From contig CM038042.1 in the NCBI GenBank assembly GCA_021397845.1, forward strand, positions 34,978,418 through 35,042,417: 64,000 nucleotides of DNA, given 5' to 3'. A program made the position numbers and the translations under genes. A model generated the notes under the pieces. It saw only the letters and a list, made by a program, of their open reading frames with translations, did no database searches and was not told where the DNA came from. The DNA is from Areca catechu (Eukaryota; Streptophyta; Magnoliopsida; Arecales; Arecaceae). Below, piece by piece: positions 32,601 through 44,600 of the stretch (the first letter of the stretch is position 1; every line of letters begins with the position of its first letter).

Positions 32601-35600
32601 ATTCAGATTAAGAAAATAATGCGTCAAATAAAATCTTGAATAATCTCACGAAGAAGGTATGTCAGAATTTAATACTCAAGAGTGGCCAGGTTTCCCAATA
32701 AGTTGGGATTTCCATGATTCTGTGCTAATAACAGTCCCATGTACTACAAAATCCACGTCCATAGTGACTTTTTTCTCATAGGAAACATAAGCTTATTCAG
32801 ATTAAGAAAATAATGCGTCAAATAAAATCTTGAATAATCTCACGAAGAAGGTATGTCAGAATTTAATCCACACTAATATTTTTTTTGTTTTTAAATTTAC
32901 ACTGTTTGCCCAATATTCAATAATGGAATTGTGCATTCACGTGCTAAATAACTAGTGTCTAAAAGGAAGTCAAGACAAATCTAAGTCGGTAGCCTTTTTT
33001 TGGATGTTTACGGGAGGAAATGTGTCATGCACATAGAAAGCGAATACTGCAACAAGATGCTATAAGGAGTATTCAGGCCATCTTATGACAGGTGGTGAGG
33101 ATGGAAAAAAAGACTTATGCAGTGGTGTCATGCATGATCATAAGCATGATAAAAAATGAAAGGGAAATAATGCATCTAAAACCAAGAATCGAAGCAAGCT
33201 TCATAATTACATATTTATAGTGGTTGTTCTGAGAATATAGTTCCTTGATTATAAAGAACTTGGATGCCTTAAGTAAGGAGGTAAAATTTTTGATGATAAC
33301 TTGATTGAATGACCACAAGAGAGTCAATGCCAAACATGTTACTTGTTTACACTATCAATTGATCCACACTTATTCTGAAAATGTAACATTTGATATGTGT
33401 ATATTCAAGAACTAGTTATAATACATTCTCTTAAGCATGTGCAACAAATAAAAATAACTTAATCAGGACTCATAGTTGATATAAAGTGCAAACAGTATGT
33501 GTTGTTAATTGTTTATAATGTATGTACTTGAGGAAATATGTTTGAATTATAGTTAAATAGTTGTTTTCTGAACACAATTAAATTATAAAAAAAAATAGAT
33601 GTAGCCTTACTCTGTCAAATCGGAAAAATCTTATCAGAGTGATCATAACAACTTAATGAATGTAACAATCTAGGTTCTTTTAGATTTATATATAATGATG
33701 GTCAATATTCCTGCTAGAATCATCTTTTAGCAATATGAATAGATAATTCTTGAGATGGGCTGAACTAGGAAAATGGAAAGAGAGTTGTTTAGTTTCTTCT
33801 AATTGAGGGTTGTTGACATGTGGTACCTCATTTAATGATATCAGGAGTGGTATAGACAAAAGTTCTTCAGAAAAACAGCTACATAACCTATCATTGACTA
33901 GTTTGTGAGAATTTTTTGAATCCCGTTCAGTTTCTCCTTTCACCCATGGTCAACAATACAGTAGTGAAATCATGTTAAATTCTCAGGAAACTCCTTAGTG
34001 TTATTTTGGGCACAACAAAATGAAATTTTAAGCATATTCTGGGAATAAACTTGCTGTAACAAACAGAGTTGGGGGATTGCGGACATTAATCTCGGCTTGC
34101 GGACTTGCACAAATTAAAGAGTTTAATTTGGTAATTAAGTAGGAGTTATAATTAATTAATGCTTTGGGTTTGACCTAATTGGATTAGGTTCGAACGTAAG
34201 TCTATTGCTGGCTAGGTGTGAAATTCAATAGGTCACACACAATAGGGAATCAATCATGGATCTAATCTAATAGGATTTATTGTAAATCCTACGGGTCTAA
34301 AAGACTTGCTAGCACATGGGTTAGATCCAGGTTTTTCTTTCTTTCTTTTTTGTAATTACATAAGGCATGCAGAGGCTTCATTTTTGTGGAGTTTGGCTTT
34401 GCATGTCCAACAATTAGAGTTCTCATTATAAGTAGGATAAGTAGATATTGTACATTATAATATATTAATTACCATCGACATCATTATGCTCTTTGTTACA
34501 TACTGCTAATTTAAAATTGCTGCTTTGTATTTGCATTTGAATATGTATAGTAACTGTGATAAATCTTATGCTTGAACTTGCAATATACCATATAAGTTAA
34601 TTTTTTAAGCCGTGGTTAACTTGTTTAAAGTTTGTTTTGATAATTTTTTCTTTTCCCTTTTATTTGATACCCGTTATCGATACTCTTTTCATTTTTGAGT
34701 TTTGACTCTTCTGCATGAAGAACCAACAGTGAACTGTATTCTTGTTTCATTTGGAACTGACCCAAAATTGTTTTTGGTCTTGCAATTTTGGCCAAAACCA
34801 GCTTACTAGACCAATTATATGAACTGTCTTGGTTCTTGGCTAATATATTTTTATTTCTTTATTTTTTAAATAACTAGAAGCATTTTGTTGACATCTTGCT
34901 TGCTCTTGAAGATGTAGAATTTGGAAGCATCATGATGTTATATTCCATGAAAATCGTGAGGGAAAAGTAATTTTGTTGACATAGGCTGCCTATGCTAGCA
35001 TTCGAATCTCATACTTCCATCTTTTGGATGGTCTCCAAAAAATTAAAATCCATTGAAATGATAATTCTGAAGGTCACAAACGTTATAATGTATCTTGAGA
35101 TGTTGTCTATTTTTTCATGAACTGATTTGTTTTTCTTTGTTGTTGTTGTTTTCTTGTTTTTATTTACCATTTTTTTGGATTGTTATAATTTTTAATGGAA
35201 AACATGCAAATTATACATTATTCCCGGTCCTTGCAAAAAAATGATATCAGCTTGTCCTCTTTTTGCAAGACTCAAGGTTTTAAATCCCGTGAGACAAGGG
35301 TGTCCTGGTTTCTTCATGGAACAGGATGCTCACTATCCCGCCCCATCCTTGTGGTAGTCTCAGTCATGCATCCTGGTAGAATATTCTCTATCTCTTTTCC
35401 CTTCTTCTTTCCTTTCTTTCTTTCTATTTATTCTCTTTTTCCTTTTTTTATTTTCTTTAACTTTTCTTTCTTTCCTTTCCTTTTCTTTTTTCTTATCCCT
35501 TTATTTTATTTTTCCTTTTTTCTTTTTTCTTCTTTTTTTTTTCTTTCACTCCTTTATTTTTTTCCTTTTCTTCTTCTTCTTCCCTTTCACTTTTTCCTTT

Positions 35601-38600
35601 TCTTCATCTTTCCTCTTTCTTTTACTCTTTCTACATAACTGGGTTTTGGAGTCCTGACCCTGTATTGGTCCCATTTCTCAAAAGAACAGGATGGGATGCC
35701 CGGGATGTGAGGCATCCTGCTGGAACTTAAAACTTTGGCAAAACTAACCAATAATAACAATATTCCTGCTTCTTAAAATGTAAAACTATGATATTTCTTT
35801 GCTTGAGTTGCTTCTATTCAAGGAATCATTAGTATCAAGCTCTCTTTGAACATATAAGCATACCATGGGTTACTAGTCATGCACATGATATGTAATACAA
35901 GGATCGCTGAACCGTGCCAAACCGGAAGGTTTGGCTCGTACTGAATCGGACTGGCGCTAAACCGGCATGGTTTGGCTATAAAAATCGATTCCCCCCTTTA
36001 AAAATATAAAAAAATTAGGAATCGATCCGAACTGGTCCCAAACCGGCCCAAACCATGATGAACCGGTCGGTTCAGCTAGTTCGGGACCTGTTCGGACCAG
36101 TTTGAATTGGTTTTTAATTTTTTTTGGTTGTTAGTTGAGAGGGGGAGGAAGATAATTTTTTCTCAATTCACCAAGACTGGTATGGTATGGTACGGCACGG
36201 TACCGTACCATACCGATCACTGACTGGTACGGGTTCTGGTACCGGTTCAGCGATCCTCTATAATATGCTAGTGTGGCCCAATAAGGCTATGCATCAGTTC
36301 TTGTCATTTTGCTATGATAATCATGCCCAACATTGACTTGTCTTCACCTTGCACCACATGGTATTTTCCATGCCAATGACTTGCATGCTAAGGATTTAAA
36401 AAATTTATGTGTGGGGGCTGCACGGGCCAACTGATGGTTTCAAATGAACAAGAAAAGAAAACGTGGATTTAGTGATGTGGGATCTGTACATGGTGGGACA
36501 AGTTGGCTCAGGGCATAGGTACAGTTCAGCATATGGTCAGATTTCTGGTGGAACTAACCTGAGAGGTGACGTGTGCAGGTCCCTAGTCAGTATGATAGGT
36601 ATAATATGGTACAGCATTAGAATGGGCATTGCCTTAATCCTTGCTGTGTATTTAAAACATCGTGTACAAATTTAATTTCCACTTTTCTTGATGCCTCTTA
36701 TTTCTTTTTGACCAGGTTCCCATATCAAACATTAGAAATTTCTGCATTATTGCGCACATTGACCATGGGAAGTCAACCTTAGCAGATAAATTATTACAGT
36801 TGACTGGTACAATTCAGAAGAGGGAGATGAAGGAACAATTCCTAGATAACATGGATTTAGAAAGAGAAAGAGGTATCACAATCAAATTACAGGTATGCCT
36901 AGTTTGATCATCTTTCTTACACAAAATCATTGAATGCTATTGCAATCCATTATTTGTTTTTAAAATAATAATTTTTGATCATCTTGATGCAACTACATTT
37001 GCTTAGATTTTGTAGTACTGTTTCACTGCCTTCGACATCATTTTGTTAAATTAAGTATTAGATGAAGGCCATCATTCTTTCAGATGTTATTCTGATTTGC
37101 TTTTTGATGAAGCTAATTGCTTAAAATTATGTGAATTAATTTATATCATGATGAATGAAGTTTTTATTCAATTTTGGGGAGAGTGATGCATTGCATTGAA
37201 GCATCAAAAATGTTGAAAGCTTAGACTAAGCACAACAATGAAGAAAATTGAATACCAAGCCAAAATTGTTTAATTTATTTTTTTATTATATTATTGGATC
37301 TTTTCTTCAGGTAATTTTAACTTGGTTTTAACTTTTAACATCCTCTTAGTAGGATTTGTGCATAAATATCATGAATTAAGTGTGGGCTAGGGAAGTCCTG
37401 AAACATTTTGATTTTGTTTTAAAAGTTTTTTTTGTCTTTCTATTATAAGGTGAAATAAGAATCTGAATTGCATATGCTATAGCTGGGGTTGGTTTGGGAG
37501 CAGGAAATTATGATTGCTTAGAAAATCAATAACATAAGAATGTAAGACCGCGTCATACCCAAAACCATGCACACCATGGAGAGTAAACTATTTAAGTAGT
37601 GTTAGTGAGTCCCATAAACTTCTAATTTGAAGCTTACCCCTCTTTGATCACATCCCATCTACCCCATTCAAATAGGCCTCATAGACTTGTAAGCCAAACT
37701 AGACAATTGGTCTCGTCCCATCTATCCTTTTCCTACAGAATTGACATGATGTCTAATACATTTTTCTGTTTTTTTCACTTCTCACCATGATCTTGTTCCC
37801 CTTAAAAAGAACCCATGCCCCTCTCATGGATAGCTAGCTCCATTATTGGTTTTTGATTATAAAATTGCACAAAATCCATCTCTATTTTTCTTGAATCTGG
37901 TTGACTACTACAAAAATAACAAATACTAGGATTCTATCCCATGAAGGGGTCAGGCATGCATTTGGTCACCCTTACACTTGACTAGTGTAACCAGGGTTCA
38001 CGGAACCATCCCGTACCGCTCGGTACGGGGTGTACCGTACCGGCCAAGAGCCGGTACGGTTTACGTATAAAAATTGATACGGGATTTAAAAAATAAAAAA
38101 AATTCATTTTCGTACCGGTACGGTATGGTACGGTACCGTACCGGTACGAACCGTCCGGTTCGGGGTCGGTTTGGCCCGGTTCGGGCTCGGCTCATGTTCG
38201 GTTCAACAAATCCTTGCTTGAGAGGGGGAGAAAGATTTTTTTTAAAAATTTTTCATCGCCGGTACACATGTCGGTATGGTATGGTATGGACCATACCGTA
38301 CCATACTGACCACTGATCGGTACGAGTCCCGGTACCGGTTCAGCGATCCTTGAGTGTAACTATTGTTGCTCTTTGTATATTATGCTGGTACCAAGACCCA
38401 TGCTGATTGCCAACCATATGGTACGATACTACTATGCTGATTTGTTTTGAGCTTGTATTGACATAGCAAAGCCAGCATGGGAGGAGGAGGGGAAGAAGGA
38501 AAGAGAGGAGGGAGGGAGGTGGAGGGAGGGCCGTTGAAAGCCCTTGGTCCCCTATTTTGAACAAAATAGGGGCCAGGGGCTCTCTTTGTTTGAAACCATG

Positions 38601-41600
38601 CAATGAAGTCAGTAGCACCTGCCCCCCTCTCTCTCTTTTCCTTTTCTCCTCCCTCTCCCCCTCTCTCTGATTTTTTGAACCAGGGAGCTTAACTACACTA
38701 GTTTGCCCCTGCTATAGCTTGGTACACCCTGAATCGGACGGTTTGGGGTGGTATAGCATTCCATGGTACAAACAAATTATGAAAGCTAGTCATAGTCAAT
38801 GTGCATAACTCCTGTTTGTTACTCTTTCATGATCTCAACCAAGATTTGCGGAACTAGTATTGGAAGTCGTATTGGTAGTGATCCTTTTGACACGGTATGA
38901 GTTCGAACCATGCTGCTCTTGGGCGTACAAAAATAGGGAGAGTGAGGGGGAGAGGGAGAAAGAGAGAAGAAGAGAGAGGGAGGGAGAGGGAGATGGATAG
39001 GGATAGGGAGGGAGGGGGGGAGAGGGAGAGCGGTCAATACTATCATGGTTCGTGGAGAGCAATGATTGTGGGAGGAGCGGGATTTGGTTCTTTGCAATGA
39101 GGGGCTTTTCGATGATAGAAGGCAATTGGAAGGGAAACAAGAGTGCCTTTATCATGAGATTGAGAGATGGTGCACCGGTGAGGGATATAGATCGGAACCT
39201 TAGGAGAGGGAGATGGAGGAGGGAGGAAGGAAGGTGGAGAGAGACCGGTATCATTGTGGTTCAAGGACAATAGCAGCCATGTGAGAGCAGGCTTTGTTTC
39301 TTTGTAGTGAGGGGCATTTTGGTGATGGAAAATGATGGACAGGGGATGATAGGGCCTTCTTTTAGATCTTGAGAGGTGGAGATTGGAATCCTTGGTGAGA
39401 TCATGAAATAGAGTGCAGGACATCAAGGGGAGATCAAGGTTTTATTAAATGCGGAATTGTTGGATCGCCCAAATTGTTCCCTTTTTGGACCAGTTCGGTT
39501 CAGGATGGTTCAACTTCAACCAATCTCAAGTATCATTATTTCCTATCAAGAGTTCATAAAATCTCTTTCCAGTATCACCTTCATTTATTTAACATTTTAT
39601 TAATAGAAACCCTACTAATAATTGGAACCTCCATATGGTATAACCGTCATTCCCCGATTCGAGATCATGAGCAGGGGTCGCAGCAACCACCACATATTTA
39701 TGAAGAACTCTCTTACAAGCATGTAAGACATTCCAAACACGATATCAATGCATCATAATGGAATTAATTTAAACAACTAAAATTTGAAATTCAATTAATG
39801 AACCTATCCAATTGATAACCAAATTGAAAAGTCTTACATTAAATAAGTTTTCACTAAAAGTTTTAAAACAATAATAATAGATCTCAATACAACAATGTTG
39901 ATGCTGTCAAATCTTGCCTCTAATCCACTCTCAAGCAATCTGCAAGCATTTGAGTCTGAAAAGAAATGAGAGGTAATGAGCTCGGTAGTCTAGTAAGTAA
40001 TGAATATCTCAATTAGACATTTCAAATATTATTATAAGATATATATTCAAAAAGAAATGCTATGAATAAATATAGGAACATATTTCATGCTCATTCATGC
40101 TCATATACATGCATATCTATAAATCTGATTTAGAACAAATCACATATAACTCACCATCTTTCAACCATGACCACATTTATACCTGAGACAGGGCTAGAAT
40201 AGGAACAATGAGCTCAATAATAATCAGAGAACCAATGCATAACCCTCATTGGCAGGGTCTAGAATATAGTTAGGCTAAGAGCTTAAATCCGATGCATACT
40301 AAAACACTTTTGCAAGATAATGTATATGTGATAATTCCATTCAACATATGCATATTCTGTAATAAACCAAGAAACCATAATTTTTCAAAAAAAATTCAAA
40401 ATTGCAGGTTACATTCCATTCAAAATACAGTTCCATAATTTACACATAAATCAATTACTAATTTATCTTCTTTCAAAATAAAATTATTTAAATGAAATAT
40501 CTCGAAAAGATGGTTTATTACTTAACTTTGTAGAACAATGAATGGAAATATTCAATTAATCCTAAGAGGGTCTTTCAGGACCTATCATTCAAAATATATT
40601 CTAGTATCAATTTTAATTCTCAACTAATTAAAAAATAAAAATCCAAAGTTGAAATCCCATATAGGATTAAACTAGAAATTAGAAGTGCCTCATAGACTAG
40701 ATCTCCCGGGATAAAATTCGGCTAGGATTATTTCAAGAAACCTTGGAAGATGGATCCTCTAAATCCACCAATGCCAACATGGAAACATAGTAGAGAGATA
40801 CAATAGGCACCATAGAGGGAGAAATTTTGAAGAGAGGGAGAAACAATCTAGAGAAAAAATTGTAGAGAGAGAAAGTGGAGTGAGGGTGAGGAAGAGAGAA
40901 GAGAGAGGAACTATCTTTTCTTTTTTTTTTGTATATTTGGGCCTATTAAGCTTTTGGCTAGTCAAATGGACTAAGCCCAAATTAGGGTATTACATTTCCC
41001 CCCTAAAAAAATTGTCCTTCAAAATTCTTATCTATGCTTTCGAAGAGCTTGCAAAGAGCCATGGAAATTTTTGTTTCATTTCATCCTCTAGTTCCTAGGT
41101 GGTTTCTCTTTTGCATGGTGACTCCATTGCACTTTGACATAAGGCATGACATGGTGTCTCAGCACTTGATCTTTATGATCCACTATTTATGCAGGATATT
41201 CTTCATGTGATAGATCCTTTCGAAATTGTAAAGGCTCAAGTTTCACAACATGATTTGTGTTTGGTATATATCTCTTTAATATGGAAACATGGAAAACATT
41301 TTACACTCCAGTAATTGAGGATGGTAAAGCAATTCGGTAGGCTACTTCACCAATTCTTTCCAAAATCTCAAATGGGTCAACTTATCTAGGATTCAATTTG
41401 CCATTGCCAAATCTTGAAATTCGTTTTGAAGGAGATACTTTAAAAAATACATGATCCTTGACCTGGAACAACTCTCATCTTCGAACATTTGCATAACTCT
41501 TTTGTCTACTTTGAGCTGCTCGAAGTTGTTCCTTGATTAACTGAATCTTCTAACTGTTTGTTGTACAATTTGGGTCCCAATAATCTTTGCTCACCAACAT

Positions 41601-44600
41601 CAGCCCAATGAATTGGTGATCGGTAGCTTCTACCATAAAATGCTTCATAAGGTGCCATTTGGATGCTAGCCTATTATTATAAGTGAACTCAATAAAGGAT
41701 AGGTGCTTGTCCCATGAACCCTGCATTTCCAAAATACAAGGGCTCAACATATTTTCTAAGATTTGAATAGTTCTCTCTGATTGACGATTAGTCTGCAGGT
41801 GAAAGGTTGTACTAAAATTCAATTAATTCTCTAAGGCCTTATGCAAACTCTTCCAAAATTGTGATACAAATCTGGTGTCTTGATCCGATACGTAGGTTGC
41901 TGGAATTCCATGTAGCCTTACAAATATATATATATATATATATAATTTTGCTAGTTTTTCCAAACTGAAACCAATTTTAATTAGCAAAAAGTGTGCAGAC
42001 TTTGTTAATCTTTCCACAATTATGTTGATTGCATCATTACCACTGGGAGTCTTGGTAAGTCCAATAACAAAATCCATGGGGATATGTTCCCACTTTCATA
42101 CTGGAATGTCAAAAGGTTGAAGTGGCCGTGCTAGCCTCTGATGTTCAGCTTTGACCTCATGACATACCAAAATTGAGCTACAAATTAAGTGATTTCTCTT
42201 TTCATATTATTCCGCAAATACAGTTCCTTCAAATTCCTAGACATCTTAGTACCGCCAGGTTGTACTGTGTATCTCGTTTGATGAGCTTCTCTAAGAATTT
42301 CCTATTTTTCTATTTAAGTTCTGAATCCAAGGGTATGCAAATTCTGTTTTGGAATCTCAAAGAACAATCATCATGTATTCTAAATTCAGATTAATCACTT
42401 GATTCCATTAATTCCTTAACTTTCAATAATTGAGGTCGGGGATGCCGATATTATAGAAGTGTCTGTAATGCACAACAGCTATGAGGGCATTTGTTAGGTG
42501 CGTCATTTGGCCCATGTGCACGATGTTATAGGGATTTATCTGGATATTTCAGGGGATATAGGGATCTTGTTGGGTTGGACTACCAAATCAGTTGGTCGGT
42601 GGTGAGCGGAATACCAAGGTGGGCCTTGGTAGACATCCGAAATTTCATAGGTGTACGTGGGAACACCACTCAGAGGTTGGTTTGTGTATGATCTTGAGAT
42701 TGGGTCGGCAAGTGCTTGGAATTGGATGTTGCTGTGGGAGTCTCTAGGAACCATATGACCCTGATGTTGGATTCTTTGGCTGCTTGTGTGATGGACTAGT
42801 AGTACTAAGGCACCTTGTCTGGGGATCGTTCTGTTTTTTATGCTTGAATCATCAGCAACTAGTCTAAGGTGGGTATTTGGTTATGATTTGAGGTTGGGAA
42901 GGTGATTCCCTAGTAACACTTGCTCCCCTTTTCCTAGTCTGAAGTAATTTTACCACTTCAGACGATGGTAGTTGGTCTCCGGGTTCAATCCAACCTTAGT
43001 CTTCAGTATAACTCTAGAGATAAAGCATTAACGCCTTGTTTATTAGGAAGAAGGTTCTGGAATGGAATTAAAGCACAGCCTTCCAAATCCCACTGTAATA
43101 ATGAGGTGTGCATGGATCGAAGCATCGCATTGTAATGATTTAAAATGATGTGTTGAAAGAGAAGGAAAAAATAAAAGCACTTCTATCAATTAGGGCTAAA
43201 GTAGCTTTTAAATAGATTTTACAGAGAATAAGTTATTTTAGAGAAACGATGTAAGTTAAGATACTCTACTCTAATTCTAACACTCAAGCTGGAGTGTATA
43301 TATTAACTAAGCTCAGGTTGGAATATATAGTAGAAAACCAAGTAGAGTTGAGAGCTTTGGTGAAGATATCCATGAGTTGATCTGCTGAACTTGTGAAGGG
43401 TGTTTGAATCTTGCCACTCAAAATAGCTTCTTAATTAAAATGACAGTCCACCTCTATGTGCTTAGTCCTTTTGTGAAACAATAGGTTATTAGCGACATAA
43501 ATCATTGCTTGATTGTCATAATGCATATCCATAGGCCTTGTATAGGCAAACCTCAAATCTTTCATAAAGAACTTAAGCCACATAATCTTACAGGCAGTAT
43601 GGGCCATTGCTTTGTATTTTGTCTCTGCACTTGATCTAGCCACTACATTTTGCTTCTTGCTTCTTCATGTGACTAAGTTTCCTTCAATATAAGTATAATA
43701 GGCAGAGATAAAGCGCTGATCCTCCACAGATCCTGCATAATCTGCATAAGAGTAGGCTTCGATATCAAGATATCCAGATTTCTTGAAGAGTACTTTCTCT
43801 AGAGAGCCTTTTATATAATGGAGAATTCTAATGGATACTTTTCAATACCCTTTTTTTGCCTTGTGCATATATTGGCTGATTAGTTCAATTGCAAAAGAAA
43901 TATCCGGTCATGCAATAATGAGGTATGTTAGTTTTCCAACCAGTCGACAGTACTGAGCTGGATCTAGAAAATCTTTATCATTTGTAGAGGAATTGTTGTG
44001 ACTGGTAATCGTTGGAGTGCTAATAGGCTTATGACCAAGAAGTCCGGTCTCTGTTAGCAAGTTAAGTGCATATTTTTGCTGAAAAAGACTAATCCCATTA
44101 GAACAGTAAGCAATCTCAAGGCCTAAAAAGTATCTTGGCTCGTCAAGATCTTTGATAACAAAGTAAGATTGAATATGTAGCTTGACTTTAGCAATGCCCT
44201 CTGTATTGTTATCAGTGAGGAGAATATCATCTATATAAAGTACAATATAACAATTTCCCGTGAACTCTTTCGAACAAAGATTGAGTGATCAAGATGTGAG
44301 CGTCTAAACCCTCTACTGGCAACAATCTCTGTGAACTTGTCAAACTAGACATGAGGGCTTTGTTTCAATCCATAGATAGTGTTCTTTAGCTTGCATAGTT
44401 ATTCTCCTCTTGAGCAGTTCCATATAGACATCCTCAAGAAGATTGATGTAAAGAAATGCGTTCTTGATATCCATCTAAATAATAGATCAATCTTGGTTAA
44501 CAATAATAGAGAATACAACCCCAACATAATTCATTCGAGCTACAGGAGAAAAGGTCTCATAATAATTAATCCCAAGTCAGTAAATCCTTTGGCAATTAGG

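Larger units (their letters stand above)
39459..42440 (-). mobile_element. C: chromovirus-type Ty3/gypsy fragment (integrase plus 3' LTR)
   Basis: On the minus strand: integrase (42440 to about 41030), PPT, then an LTR starting TGTAATACCC at 40994. RT, RNase H, protease and gag are missing, so the element is truncated. Lies in intron 2 in antisense orientation. A Tekay/Del-like assignment comes from the TGTAA(T/C)ACCC LTR start and integrase wording; moderate certainty. Confidence 0.8.

Noticed and set aside
35195..35638. 147-codon ORF that looks like a membrane protein
   Set aside because: The Phe/Leu/Ser run is the translation of a polypyrimidine tract within a MITE.
38819..39426. Minus-strand Pro/Ser-rich ORFs of 92-139 codons
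   Set aside because: Translation of GGGAGA-rich low-complexity DNA in intron 2; no homology recognised.
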